Shown piece after piece: positions 1 to 8,808 of a DNA stretch of 64,000 nt. This DNA comes from Amycolatopsis tolypomycina (GTDB taxonomy: Bacteria; Actinomycetota; Actinomycetes; Mycobacteriales; Pseudonocardiaceae), in the NCBI RefSeq assembly GCF_900105945.1, contig NZ_FNSO01000003.1, forward strand, positions 558,001 to 622,000. Reading direction: 5' to 3'. The first letter of the stretch is position 1; each line of letters starts with the position of its first letter. The notes below the pieces were generated by a model. That model ran no database searches and was not told where the DNA came from. It saw only the letters and a list, made by a program, of their open reading frames with translations. The position numbers were made by a program, and so were the translations under genes.

Positions 1-2019
1 CTCGGGCGGGCACCGCGCCACCACCGCCAGCGACAGCCCGGCGCCCTCGAACCGCCGTCCGCGCATCCACCAGTACATCGCCAGCAGCGGCACCAGCCGC
101 AGCGCCAGCGTGACGTCGTGCTCGGTCGACCAGCGCAGTGCCGCCAGGAGGTTGTCGTAGTCGGCGTCGATCCGCGCCAGCCACTCCAGCTGCTCCGCCG
201 TCCGCAGTTTCGGGTCTGCTTCTTCCGCGAACCGCAGGAAGTACTCGGCGTGGGCGCGGTGGAACTTCTCCGCCTCGCCCGCTTCGGCCAGCTTCTCGCC
301 GCCGAACGCGCGGATCGTCTCCAGCATCCGGAACCGCCCGCCGACGGCCTCGACCAGGGACTTGTCGGCCAGGTCCGGCAGCAGGTCGGCGTCCGCGCCA
401 CACACCTCGGCGGCGGCCGCGGCCGTGGCGCCGCCGGAGAACACGGTCAGGCGGCGCGCCAGCGCACGTTCCTCGTCGGTCAGCAGGGCCCAGCTCCACT
501 CGACGACCCCGCGCAGCGAGCGGTGCCGGGCCTCGGCCGTCCGGCTGCCGCGGGCCAGCAGCCGGAACCGGTCGTCGAGCCGGGCCGCGATCCCACCGAG
601 CCGCAGGGTCCGGACGCGGGCCGCCGCCAGCTCGAGGGCCAGCGGGAGGCCGTCGAGGGCCGCGCAGACGTGCTGGACGTCGCCGATCGTCGACTCGTCG
701 AGCGCGAACGCGGGATCGCTCGCGGCCGCGCGCTCGGCGAACAACCGGACGGCCGCGAACTCCCGGGCCCGGATCACCGGCGTCCCGGGCGGCGGGACGG
801 CCAGCCGCGGCACCGGCGCGAGCTGCTCGCCGGTGATGCCGAGCGGCTCCCGGCTGGTGGCCAGCACCCGCAGTCCCGGGCACGCGGCGAGCAGGCGCGC
901 GGCCAGCCGGGCCGTCACGTCGACGACGTGCTCGCAGTTGTCGAGCACCAGCAGCACCGGGCGCTCGCGCAAGGCCGAGACCAGCCGCTCGACCGGGTCC
1001 TGCGGGCCGCCGCGCGAACTCTCGCGCAGGCCGAGCGCGGCCAGCACCGCGCCCGCGACGTCGGCGCTGCCGTGCGGGGCGAGCTCGACGAACGCGACCG
1101 GACCGGCCTGGGCCGCCGCGGCCGCGGCAGCTTCGATGGCCAGCCGGGTCTTGCCGGTGCCGCCCGGGCCGGTCAGCGTCACGAGCCGGGCACGCGCCAG
1201 CAGCTCCGCGACCTGCCGCAGCTCGCCGTCCCGGCCGACGAAGCTGGTCAGCTGCGCGGGCAACGCCGGGAGAACCGGCTTCTCGGTTTCACCGCGAAGC
1301 ACCGCGAGGTGCGCCTCGGCGAGTTCGGGGCCGGGGTCGGCACCCAGCTCCTCGGCCAGCGTGCGGCGGGCGTCCTCGAACGCGGCCAGCGCGTCGGCCG
1401 GCCGTCCGGCCGCGGCCAGCGCCCGGACCAGCTGCGCGCGCGGCCGTTCCCGCAGCGGCTGCGCGGCGACGGTGCCGCGCAGGCCGGCGAGGACGTCCTC
1501 GGCCTGCCCGAGCGCCAGCCGGGCCTCGACGTGCTCGGCCACGGCGTCCGCGCGCAGCTCGGCGAGCCGCGTCGCCTGCGCGGCGGCGAACGGCGCGTCC
1601 GCCAGGTCGGTGAACGCGGGTCCGCGCCACAACGCCAGCGCCTCGCCCAGCGTCTCCGCGGCTCGCGCGTGTTCACCGTTCTTCAGCAGCGTGCGGCCTT
1701 CCCGGGTGAGCCGTTCGAAGGCGTGGACGTCCACTTCGTCCGGGGCGACGGCCAGCCGGTACCCGGCCGCGGTGAACTCGACCGGGGCGAGGTCACGCAG
1801 CGCCGTCCGCAGCCGCGACACCTGCGACTGGAGGGCGTTCGCGGCGCCGTCCGGCGGGTGCTCGCCGTACATGCCGTCGATCAGCCGCTCCGCGGGCACG
1901 AACCGCCCGGCCTCGAGCGCGAGCAGGGCCAGCAGCGTCCGCGACCGCGGGCCGCCCACCGCCACCTGCGTGCCGTCGGGGTGCCACGCGGCGACGGCCC
2001 CCAGCACCCCGAATCGCAT
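1..2019 (-). CDS. AfsR/SARP-type transcriptional regulator with NB-ARC ATPase domain (3' end cut by window)
   Basis: The visible 673 codons start at an ATG and open with the winged-helix plus bacterial transcriptional activator (BTAD) arrangement of SARP proteins, roughly residues 1-240 (start MRFGVLGAVAAW, then PDGAANALQSQVSRLR). An AAA/NB-ARC ATPase part follows, with P-loop GPGGTGKTR near residue 281 and Walker B LLVLDNCEH near 353. A helical region begins after about residue 500. This is the AfsR layout: pathway-level activators of secondary metabolism controlled by ATP binding. The C-terminus lies beyond position 1. It diverges from the sugar aminotransferase operon with about 130 bp between starts, so it could regulate that operon; this is inference from position only. 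Confidence 0.9.
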   Translation of the reverse strand, partial: MRFGVLGAVAAWHPDGTQVAVGGPRSRTLLALLALEAGRFVPAERLIDGMYGEHPPDGAANALQSQVSRLRTALRDLAPVEFTAAGYRLAVAPDEVDVHAFERLTREGRTLLKNGEHARAAETLGEALALWRGPAFTDLADAPFAAAQATRLAELRADAVAEHVEARLALGQAEDVLAGLRGTVAAQPLRERPRAQLVRALAAAGRPADALAAFEDARRTLAEELGADPGPELAEAHLAVLRGETEKPVLPALPAQLTSFVGRDGELRQVAELLARARLVTLTGPGGTGKTRLAIEAAAAAAAQAGPVAFVELAPHGSADVAGAVLAALGLRESSRGGPQDPVERLVSALRERPVLLVLDNCEHVVDVTARLAARLLAACPGLRVLATSREPLGITGEQLAPVPRLAVPPPGTPVIRAREFAAVRLFAERAAASDPAFALDESTIGDVQHVCAALDGLPLALELAAARVRTLRLGGIAARLDDRFRLLARGSRTAEARHRSLRGVVEWSWALLTDEERALARRLTVFSGGATAAAAAEVCGADADLLPDLADKSLVEAVGGRFRMLETIRAFGGEKLAEAGEAEKFHRAHAEYFLRFAEEADPKLRTAEQLEWLARIDADYDNLLAALRWSTEHDVTLALRLVPLLAMYWWMRGRRFEGAGLSLAVVARCPPE

Positions 2020-2146
2020 GGTGCCCAGCCTAAGACGTCTCCGACCTGCGGCGGGCGTCACTCGAAAGGTCAGTTCGGCGTGGTCCTGTGAATCACCTGA
2101 GTGTGCGTCTATACACTTCGCCGGGTCCCCACGCAATGGGAGAGGT

Positions 2147-3280
2147 ATGTCGTCCGACAGCATTGCCCTCGGTCAGCCGACCGTCGGCGAAGAGGAGCTC
2201 GCGGCCGTCGCCGAAGTCTTCCGGTCCGGCTGGCTGGCCGGCGCCGGACCGGCGTGCCGCCGCTTCGAGGAGCGGTTCGCCCAGGTCACCGGCACCGCGC
2301 ACGCTTTGACGACCGCGAACTGCGGCTCGGCGCTCTTCCTCGGCCTCAAGGTACTCGGCGTCCAGCCGGGCGACGAGGTGATCGTCGGCGACTACACGTT
2401 CCCGGCGACCGGCCACGCCGTCGTGCAGGCCGGGGCGAAGCCGGTGTTCGCCGACATCCGCCCGGACGTCTTCAGCGCGGACCCGGCGCACGTCGAAGCC
2501 CTGGTCACGCCGAAGACGGTCGGCATCCTCGCCGTCGACGTCGCCGGCCAGCCCGGTGACTTCGACGAGTACCGCGCGATCGCCGACAAGCACGGCCTTT
2601 GGCTCTTCGAGGACGCCGCCTGCGCCGCGGGGGCGACGTACCGGACGCGCCCGGCCGGCAGCCTCGCCGACCTCGCCGCGTTCTCCTTCCACGGCCGCAA
2701 GGGCATCACCGCGGGCGAGGGCGGCGCGCTGGTCTCCGACCGCGAAGACCTCATCGCCCGCGCCCGCAAGCTGCACACCTACGGCATCGAGCCGGCCATC
2801 AGCCGGGAAGGCTCGGACACGCTGCCCATCCCGGAGTTCCACGAGCTCGGCTACAACTTCCGGCTGTCGGACGTCCAGGCCGCGATCATGAACGTCCAGC
2901 TCGACCGGCTCCCGGACCTCCTCGCCGCCCGCAGGTCGGTCGCGAAGCGCTATCACGAGGCTTTCGCCGACGTAGACGCCCTGACCGTGCCGGTGGAGCT
3001 GCCCGACCGCGAGCACCCGTGGCAGGCGTACCTGCTCACGGTCGCGCCCGAGGTCAGCCGCGACACGCTCGCCCTGCGCATCCGCTCGCAGGGCGTCCAG
3101 TGCAACTTCGGCACGTACGCGTCGCACCTGCAGCCGATCTACGGGCCTCAGGCCCCGCTGCCCGTCTCGGCCGACGCGTTCGCGCGTCAGCTCGCCATCC
3201 CGATGCACGCCAACCTCACCGACGCCGAAGTCACGCGCGTCGGCGAGGTCGTGCGCGAAGCCGTGCAGTCCCTGTCCTGA
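2147..3280 (+). CDS. DegT/DnrJ/EryC1 sugar aminotransferase
   Basis: 377 aa PLP-dependent aminotransferase of the family that aminates keto sugar nucleotides. The PLP lysine is K185 in FSFHGRKGITAGEGG, and the family's EDAACAAGA segment precedes it (residues 155-163). The ATG is preceded by GGGAGAGG. It is the first gene of a rightward operon with an epimerase, a GT4 glycosyltransferase and a hexapeptide acyltransferase. This suggests synthesis, transfer and acylation of an amino sugar in a surface glycan. The exact sugar cannot be read from sequence. A second, distant DegT enzyme lies at 11147-12253 on the opposite strand. Confidence 0.92.
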   Translation: MSSDSIALGQPTVGEEELAAVAEVFRSGWLAGAGPACRRFEERFAQVTGTAHALTTANCGSALFLGLKVLGVQPGDEVIVGDYTFPATGHAVVQAGAKPVFADIRPDVFSADPAHVEALVTPKTVGILAVDVAGQPGDFDEYRAIADKHGLWLFEDAACAAGATYRTRPAGSLADLAAFSFHGRKGITAGEGGALVSDREDLIARARKLHTYGIEPAISREGSDTLPIPEFHELGYNFRLSDVQAAIMNVQLDRLPDLLAARRSVAKRYHEAFADVDALTVPVELPDREHPWQAYLLTVAPEVSRDTLALRIRSQGVQCNFGTYASHLQPIYGPQAPLPVSADAFARQLAIPMHANLTDAEVTRVGEVVREAVQSLS

Positions 3281-3303
3281 AGCCGCCGACCGAGGAGAAA
3301 TTG

Positions 3304-4233
3304 GTGTCCGACAAGAAGGTGCTCTTCACCGGGGGCGGTGGCTTCATCGCCGCGCACGTCATCCCGCTCCTCATCGAGGGCGGCTACACGGTCCGGATCT
3401 TCGACAACATGACCCGCGGCGACCGCGCCCGCGTCAACGAGTTCGTCGCCACCGGCAAGGTCGAGCTGGTCGAGAAGGACGTCCGGTACGGCGGTGCGGT
3501 GCGCGAGGCCATGCGCGGCTGCACGCACGTCATCCACTTCGCGACGGTGTCGATCAACAAGTCGATCGCCGACCCGCACGAGTCGATCGACATCAACATG
3601 ATCGGCAACCACAACGTCTTCGCGGCGGCCGCGGACGAGGGCGTCGAGCGGCTGGTGTTCGCCTCGACGGCGTCGGTGTACGGCGACCCGAAGCGGCTGC
3701 CGATGCACGAGGACGACGAGCTGCGCCCGCTCACGCCGTACTGCATCTCCAAGCGCGCCGGCGAGGACCTGCTCGGCTTCTACGAGCGGCAGAAGGGCCT
3801 CTCGTGGAACGCCCTGCGGTTCTTCAACGTGTACGGCCCGGGCCAGAAGATCGAGGCCTACTACACCTCGGTGATCAACCACTTCATCCAGCGCCTGCGC
3901 AACGGCCAGCCGCCGATCATCGACGGCCGCGGCGACCAGTCGATGGACTTCGTGCACGTCACCGACCTCGCGCACGCCGTCGTCGCGGCGCTGGAGTCGG
4001 AGCAGGCGAACGTGCCGATCAACATCGGCACCGGCATCGACACCTCGATCGCGGCGCTGGCCAAGATCCTCATCGAGGCCGTCGGCGTCGACGTCGAGCC
4101 GCTGTTCAACGAGCGTGACGTGCTGGTCTCCAGGCGCGCCGCAGACATCTCCCGGGCCCGCGAAGTGCTCGGCTGGGAGCCGCGGATCACCGTCGAAGAC
4201 GGCATGCGGGACTTGGTCAAGGAAACCGAGTGA
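3304..4233 (+). CDS. NAD(P)-dependent epimerase/dehydratase (extended SDR)
   Basis: 309 aa extended short-chain dehydrogenase acting on sugar nucleotides. The GTG start was chosen because GAGGAG sits 6 nt upstream. The nucleotide-binding motif is GGGGFIA; the third glycine of the usual GxxGxxG is alanine, a small oddity. The catalytic YxxxK is YCISK, with ASVYGD upstream. The substrate-binding segment FFNVYGPGQ and the DFVHVTDLA segment are typical of UDP-glucose/UDP-GlcNAc 4-epimerases and 4,6-dehydratases. It lies 23 bp after the aminotransferase and overlaps the possible upstream start of the glycosyltransferase. Confidence 0.9.
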   Translation: MSDKKVLFTGGGGFIAAHVIPLLIEGGYTVRIFDNMTRGDRARVNEFVATGKVELVEKDVRYGGAVREAMRGCTHVIHFATVSINKSIADPHESIDINMIGNHNVFAAAADEGVERLVFASTASVYGDPKRLPMHEDDELRPLTPYCISKRAGEDLLGFYERQKGLSWNALRFFNVYGPGQKIEAYYTSVINHFIQRLRNGQPPIIDGRGDQSMDFVHVTDLAHAVVAALESEQANVPINIGTGIDTSIAALAKILIEAVGVDVEPLFNERDVLVSRRAADISRAREVLGWEPRITVEDGMRDLVKETE

Positions 4234-4265
4234 GTACCACCGCCGGGCCCGCCCGAGGACGTGCG

Positions 4266-5462
4266 ATGCGCATCGCGGTGGTGAACAACTTCTTCCCGCC
4301 GCGGGTGGGCGGCAGCGCGCACATGGCGGCGTCGCTGGCAGCGCAGTTCGTGGCGGCCGGCCACGACGTGCTCGCCATCACGGCCGCGTACGGCGAGGCC
4401 CCGGCGGAGGAGGAGCGCGACGGCTACCGCGTCGTGCGGCTCCCGGCGGTGAAGATGCCGCAGATCGGCCTGTCGATCGACTTCGACATGAGCTTCGCGT
4501 CGCTGCGGCCGGGCAACTGGCGGCGGCTGTGGAAGCTGCTGAACGAGTTCAAGCCGGACGCGATCCACCTGCACGGCCAGTTCTTCGACCTGTCGTGGCT
4601 GGCCGGGATCTGGGCGCGCCGCCACGGCGTCCCCACGCTGCTGACGATCCACACGCTGCTGATCAGCGACAACAAGCTGTACGGCGGCGTGTTCCGGCTG
4701 CTCGACGCCGTGCTGGTCCGGCCGATCCTGGCGTACCTGAAGCCGCGGTACGTCATCCTCGACAAGCTGGGCGTCGACTACTGCGTCGACCGCTACGGCA
4801 CGAGCGACGCGAACTCGGAGTACTTCCCGATCGCGGTGGACACCGGGCACTTCGCGAAGCCGGTGACGAAGGACGTCCGCGCGGAGCACGGGATCGGCGA
4901 CGCCCCGCTGATCGTGTCGCTCGGCCACGTCATCCCGCTGCGCAACCGCCTGCCGCTGATCGAAGCCCTGCCGTCCATTTTGGACAAGCACCCCGGCGTC
5001 CGGGTGGTCGTCGTCGGCCGGGTGTACCACGACGCGTTCCTGAAGCGGGCCGCCGAGCTGGGGGTGTCGGACGCGCTGGTCGTGACGGGCGCGGTGCCGA
5101 AGGAGGACGTCCCGGCGTACTTCGCGGCGGCGGACATCGTGACGCACGACCTCAACGGCGGCTGCGGCACGGCGTCCCTCGAGGCGATGCTGTCGGGCAC
5201 GGCGACGATCGCGTCGGTGACCGAGGACAACTACCCGGGCATCGAGCTGCGCAACGGCGAGAACGTGCTGCTGGTCCGCCCGGACGACGCGGAAGCGGTG
5301 GCCCGCACGGTGATCGAGCTCCTCGACGACCCGTCGCGGCGGGCGTTGATCGCCCAGCGCGAGAGCGAGCTGGTGCGGTCGAACTTCGGCCTCGACGTCG
5401 TCGCGGAAGAGCACCTCAGGACCTTCGAGAAGCTGGTGTCGGAAGCCGATGTTCTTCGATGA
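4266..5462 (+). CDS. GT4-family glycosyltransferase
   Basis: 398 aa GT-B glycosyltransferase. The N-terminal MRIAVVNNFFPPRVGGSAH is the usual GT4 acceptor-side start. The donor-binding half carries NGGCGTASLEAMLSGTATIA and a downstream ELRNGENVLLVRPDD stretch. I prefer ATG 4266 because GAGGA lies 6 nt upstream and homologues normally begin at this motif. A GTG at 4230 would add 12 residues and overlap the epimerase stop as GTGA. It likely transfers the amino sugar made by the two upstream enzymes to a lipid-linked or glycan acceptor at the cytoplasmic face. Confidence 0.88.
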   Translation: MRIAVVNNFFPPRVGGSAHMAASLAAQFVAAGHDVLAITAAYGEAPAEEERDGYRVVRLPAVKMPQIGLSIDFDMSFASLRPGNWRRLWKLLNEFKPDAIHLHGQFFDLSWLAGIWARRHGVPTLLTIHTLLISDNKLYGGVFRLLDAVLVRPILAYLKPRYVILDKLGVDYCVDRYGTSDANSEYFPIAVDTGHFAKPVTKDVRAEHGIGDAPLIVSLGHVIPLRNRLPLIEALPSILDKHPGVRVVVVGRVYHDAFLKRAAELGVSDALVVTGAVPKEDVPAYFAAADIVTHDLNGGCGTASLEAMLSGTATIASVTEDNYPGIELRNGENVLLVRPDDAEAVARTVIELLDDPSRRALIAQRESELVRSNFGLDVVAEEHLRTFEKLVSEADVLR

Positions 5463-6078
5463 CGAGCGCAGCCACCGGCTGCGCCCGCAGATCCTGACCG
5501 AGCTGGTCTCGCAGTACATGAACGACGCCGAGCGCGCGGCCTTCTACGGGCTGCCGTCGACGTGCCGGGTCCGCGAGCGCGTGAAGATCATCAGCCCGGA
5601 GAACCTGAAGATGGGCGACCACTGCTGGATCGGCGAGGGCGCGGCCCTGGACGCCAGCGGCGGCCTGGAGATCGGCGAGCACACCAGCATCGGGCTGAAC
5701 ACGCTGATCTTCACGCATTCGAGCTGGCTGGCGAACATGACGCTGCAGAACCATTCGGGCAGCGACCTGATCGAGCGCAAGCCGGTGAAGATCGGCAAGG
5801 GCTGCTTCATCGGCGGCCTGGTGGTGATCATGGCCGGCGTGACGATCGGCGACTTCGCGACGGTGCAGCCGAACTCGGTGGTGGCGAAGGACGTGCCGCC
5901 GCGGACGCTGGTGGCGGGCAATCCGGCCCGGGTGTTCCAGCGGTACGACGAGGAGTACATCCAGTCCGAAGTGGACCGGGTACGCGCGGAGAACGCGCGG
6001 CGGCGGGAGATCGCGGAGTCACAAGGGCAGAACACTTCGGGCTGGGGAGCCCCATCGGGCGACTACTCAGCGGAGTAG
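5449..6078 (+). CDS. Left-handed beta-helix (hexapeptide) acyltransferase, WbbJ/Maa-like
   Basis: 209 aa. Residues about 45-165 are hexapeptide repeats (MGDHCWIGEGA, IGEHTSIGLNT, IGKGCFIGG, MAGVTIGDFATVQPNSVVAK), ending in the VAGNPARVF turn typical of sugar O-acetyltransferases. The family normally uses acetyl-CoA. The start overlaps the glycosyltransferase by 14 bp, implying translational coupling. It is the last gene of the four-gene amino-sugar operon, so O- or N-acetylation of that sugar is the likely role. The C-terminal 40 residues are polar and probably not catalytic. Confidence 0.85.
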   Translation: MFFDDERSHRLRPQILTELVSQYMNDAERAAFYGLPSTCRVRERVKIISPENLKMGDHCWIGEGAALDASGGLEIGEHTSIGLNTLIFTHSSWLANMTLQNHSGSDLIERKPVKIGKGCFIGGLVVIMAGVTIGDFATVQPNSVVAKDVPPRTLVAGNPARVFQRYDEEYIQSEVDRVRAENARRREIAESQGQNTSGWGAPSGDYSAE

Positions 6079-6138
6079 CGATCCGGCAAGCTGGCGTGAG
6101 AAGATGACGTCCAGTAACCGATGGTGGGGAGAAGGCGG

Positions 6139-6714
6139 ATGAGCGTCATGGAGTGGCCTCACGATCTTCTGTCCCTCGACGACTGGATCAACCTGCCGGA
6201 GACACCGGAGTACCAGGTCGAAGTGGTCGAAGGGGTTCTCCTCGTGGCGCCGCGTCCGATGCCGTTGCACCAGCGTGTTGTCGCACGGTTGGCCTTCCTG
6301 ATCGACGAGCTGGCAGCGGACGGCTACTCCGCGCTTCCCGAGGTCGAGATGGTCGTTTCCGCGACGCCGCTCACGGTTCGCGTGCCCGACGTGCTCGTCG
6401 CCCCCGGTTCCGTGGTGGATGCCAATCCACCACGGATCGATGCCGGTGACGTCCGGCTGGTGATCGAGGTGCTGTCCGAGGGCACCCGGCGCACCGACCA
6501 GGTCACCAAGTTCTCCGAGTATGCCGAAGCCGGGATCGAGCACTACTGGATCGTCGACCTCGACTCCCCGGTCAGCATGATCACCTACCGGCTGATCGAC
6601 GGGGAGTACGAGAATTTCGGCGAGTTCTCCGGGGTCGCCGAAGTCGAGTTCGCCGGCAGCCCGCTCACCATCGACCTGAACGCCCTCACCACCCGCCGCG
6701 CCCAGCGGCCCTGA
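6139..6714 (+). CDS. Uma2-family (DUF820) PD-(D/E)XK nuclease-like protein
   Basis: 191 aa. The fold hallmarks are visible: an early glutamate in EVVEGVLLVAPRP, the acidic VPDVLVAP motif, then RLVIEVLSEGTRRTDQVTK and the AGIEHYWIVDLD strand that ends the Uma2 core. These match the D...ExS...K arrangement of the restriction-endonuclease-like fold. ATG 6139 was chosen over 6121 because GGGGAGAAGG lies just upstream. Uma2 proteins are common in actinomycetes and cyanobacteria and are mostly uncharacterised. There is no obvious partner here, and it follows the glycan operon by 60 bp. Confidence 0.85.
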   Translation: MSVMEWPHDLLSLDDWINLPETPEYQVEVVEGVLLVAPRPMPLHQRVVARLAFLIDELAADGYSALPEVEMVVSATPLTVRVPDVLVAPGSVVDANPPRIDAGDVRLVIEVLSEGTRRTDQVTKFSEYAEAGIEHYWIVDLDSPVSMITYRLIDGEYENFGEFSGVAEVEFAGSPLTIDLNALTTRRAQRP

Positions 6715-6721
6715 CGTGGAT

Positions 6722-6758
6722 GACGGCGGCACCGGCGCCGAACGCCGGCGCCGCCGTC
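6722..6758 (+). terminator. GC-rich hairpin after the Uma2 gene
   Basis: Arms 6722-6737 and 6743-6758 pair over 16 bp with one mismatch around a 5-nt CCGAA loop. The stem lies immediately after the Uma2 stop and before a convergent gene. There is no T-tract, as usual in actinomycetes. It could serve both strands. Confidence 0.6.
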
Positions 6759-6861
6759 GTGAAACCGCCCGGTCCTCCCGGCGGTGAAGTCCTGCGCACG
6801 GAACCGCACGCAGGACTCTAGTACTCAGTGACCGAGCGCGAGATATCGGTTACGCAACGTT

Positions 6862-7410
6862 TCAGCCATGGCCGACGCCGGTGTTGCCCGCCGGCAGCTC
6901 CGCGCCCGCCGCGTCGAAGGCCTGGAGGTTCTCCGGGTCGGCCACGCCCGGGTCGAACCAGAACACCACCACGTTCGGGTCCTCGCTCCAGCGGGCCTGG
7001 TGCGCCACCCCGGTTGTGCCCCAGATGCGGCCGGTGATCTTCGCCGCCGGGCCGTAGTAGTAGCCGAACGTCGGGACGTCGTGGCCGTCGACCTCCATGC
7101 CGCTCGCCACCGCGTGGAAACCGGGCGCCTTGTCCGAGCCCGCCGTCTCGTTCGTCGCCACCAGGTTCGTCAGGCCGCCCGCCGCGTCGCGAGCGCCGGC
7201 CATGATGCCGAACGTCGTCTCCGGCAGCTGCGGGATCCGCACCGGGACGCCGTAGAACACCACGTCGCCGAAGCCCGACGGGATGACGTCGCCCAGCACG
7301 GGGGACGTGGCGACGGCGGACACCGGGGCCGCGTCGGCCGTGGCCGGGACGGCGGTCAACAGCATCGCCGCGGCCGCCGTCGCCGCCGCCGCCAGAATGC
7401 GCTTGCTCAT
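6862..7410 (-). CDS. Secreted protein, paralogue of the sigma-factor-linked membrane protein
   Basis: 182 aa with a clear Sec signal peptide (MSKRILAAAATAAAAMLLTA, cleavage likely after ADA near residue 27). The mature part aligns by eye with the extracytoplasmic domain encoded at 8058-8768: LVATNETAGSD versus VLATNETRGSD, FGYYYGPAAKIT versus FGYFAGPAARIT, and RWSEDPNVVVFWF versus RWTEDPNVVIFWF. I do not recognise a named family. It diverges from the sigma factor gene with shared promoter elements between them, so the two paralogues and the sigma factor probably form one regulon. Confidence 0.8.
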   Translation of the reverse strand: MSKRILAAAATAAAAMLLTAVPATADAAPVSAVATSPVLGDVIPSGFGDVVFYGVPVRIPQLPETTFGIMAGARDAAGGLTNLVATNETAGSDKAPGFHAVASGMEVDGHDVPTFGYYYGPAAKITGRIWGTTGVAHQARWSEDPNVVVFWFDPGVADPENLQAFDAAGAELPAGNTGVGHG

Positions 7411-7488
7411 GGGCTCTCTCCCTCGGTCGGCTCCCGGCGCGGGCCGGGAGCAAGATCATCCACCGCCCAATACGCGCGTAACCTCGAA

Positions 7489-7524
7489 AAGGTTGAGAAG
7501 CAACCTTCCGGGCTTTCGGCCGTC
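7489..7524. promoter_or_regulatory. Divergent ECF-type promoter region with inverted repeat
   Basis: AAGGTTG (7489-7495) and CAACCTT (7501-7507) form an inverted repeat around AGAAG. Rightward, CAACC followed 15 nt later by CGTC (7521-7524) resembles the AAC / CGTC -35/-10 of ECF promoters, 27 bp before the sigma start. Leftward, the other arm reads CAACC with GCGTA at a similar spacing. This suggests one symmetrical element driving both transcripts, plausibly autoregulated by the adjacent sigma factor. Confidence 0.4.
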
Positions 7525-7551
7525 GCTGGGAACGACGAAACGAGGTGACGC

Positions 7552-8061
7552 ATGGCGCGTGGCGACGAGGAGTTCGCGGAGTTCGTCCGCGCGTCTTCGG
7601 GCCGGCTCACCCACGCCGCGTTCCTGCTCACCGGCGACCGCCACCAGGCCGAGGACGCCGCCCAGACCGCCTTCACCCGCACCTACGCCGCCTGGTCGCG
7701 GGTCCGGCACAAGGACGCCTACGGCTACGCCCGCACGGTCCTGGTCAACCACGTCATCGACGGCTGGCGGCGGCCCATCCGCGAGTACGCCACCGAAACC
7801 CTGCCCGAGCAGCAGGACCGCGCCGACGTCGGCAAGGCCGTCACCCAGCGGGCCTGGCTCACCGCGGTGCTCAAGACGCTGACCGACCGCGAACGCGCCG
7901 TCGTCGTGCTGCGCCACTTCTTCGACCTGCCGGAAGCCGACGTGGCCCGTGAGCTCGGCGTTTCACTGGGTACCGTGAAGAGCACGAACTCGCGGGCGCT
8001 GGCCAAGCTGCGCCTCGAGGCGGACCCGGAGGACACGCTGATCGGGAGGAGCGGGCGGTGA
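7552..8061 (+). CDS. SigE-family ECF RNA polymerase sigma factor
   Basis: 169 aa, the usual size for this small actinobacterial ECF subfamily. Sigma-2 spans about residues 10-75 (HAAFLLTGDRHQAEDAAQTA, then AYGYARTVLVNHVIDGWRR). Sigma-4 spans about 105-160, with the helix-turn-helix LPEADVARELGVSLGTVKS. It is an alternative sigma factor that redirects RNA polymerase, usually for envelope or stress responses. It overlaps the next gene by 4 bp (GTGA), a membrane protein likely to influence its activity. Confidence 0.93.
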   Translation: MARGDEEFAEFVRASSGRLTHAAFLLTGDRHQAEDAAQTAFTRTYAAWSRVRHKDAYGYARTVLVNHVIDGWRRPIREYATETLPEQQDRADVGKAVTQRAWLTAVLKTLTDRERAVVVLRHFFDLPEADVARELGVSLGTVKSTNSRALAKLRLEADPEDTLIGRSGR

Positions 8062-8768
8062 ACGACCTCGACGACTTCCGCGCCGCGCTCCGGCAGCCGC
8101 CCGAAGAGCCCTTCGCCGAACCCGACCTGGCCAAGATCATGGCGGGCGGCCGGCGCATCCGGCGTCGCCGCCGCGTGCTGACCGGCACCGCCGGGGTCGC
8201 CGCCGCGGCCGCCGTCGTGCTCGTCGTGGTGTTCGCGACCCAGCTCCGGCAGCCCGCGCCCGCGCCGGTCGCGCAGCCGCCGTCGCCGTCGCTGTCGGTC
8301 TCGGCGACGTCTCCGGCGCCGGCCGCCGAGCGGCCGATCGGCAACGTCGTCGGCACCGGGATCCGGACCCCGGCCGGCGAGATCGTCATCTACGCGCGGG
8401 CCGTCGACCTGCCGGAACTGCCGGGCACCCGCTTCGGCCTGGTGGCCGGCTACCGGTCCGGGACGTCGCTGCAGTCCGTGCTGGCGACGAACGAGACCCG
8501 CGGCTCCGACCGGTCGTTCGGCTTCCACGCCACCGACGGCGGCGACGTGATCGGCAACCAGGTCATCCCGGTCTTCGGCTACTTCGCGGGCCCGGCGGCG
8601 AGGATCACGACCACGGTGCACGGCCAGACGGTCGAGGCGAACCTGGCCAGGTGGACCGAGGATCCGAACGTGGTCATCTTCTGGTTCCACCCCGACACCG
8701 TCCCGGACTCCGCCGTCCTGACGCCCCTGATCGCCTACGACGCCAACGGCAAGCGGCTCACCAAGTAG
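8058..8768 (+). CDS. Single-pass membrane protein coupled to the ECF sigma factor (possible sigma-activity regulator)
   Basis: 236 aa. Residues 1-37 are polar and would be cytoplasmic, ending in an RRIRRRRR stop-transfer-type cluster. Residues about 40-58 are one transmembrane helix. A Pro/Ser linker follows, then an extracytoplasmic domain of about 140 residues that is paralogous to the secreted protein at 6862-7410. Co-translation with the sigma factor (4-bp overlap) is the typical position for an anti-sigma factor. However, no zinc HxxxCxxC anti-sigma motif is present, so the regulatory role is inferred from layout only. Confidence 0.75.
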   Translation: MNDLDDFRAALRQPPEEPFAEPDLAKIMAGGRRIRRRRRVLTGTAGVAAAAAVVLVVVFATQLRQPAPAPVAQPPSPSLSVSATSPAPAAERPIGNVVGTGIRTPAGEIVIYARAVDLPELPGTRFGLVAGYRSGTSLQSVLATNETRGSDRSFGFHATDGGDVIGNQVIPVFGYFAGPAARITTTVHGQTVEANLARWTEDPNVVIFWFHPDTVPDSAVLTPLIAYDANGKRLTK

Positions 8769-8808
8769 GCGGTACCCGGCCACGCGATGCGGGCGTAAGA
8801 CGTGAATC

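Noticed and set aside
118..2091. A long rightward open frame opposite the AfsR-like gene
   Set aside because: Arg/Gly/Pro-rich composition without domains; it is the antisense shadow of a clearly conserved minus-strand gene.
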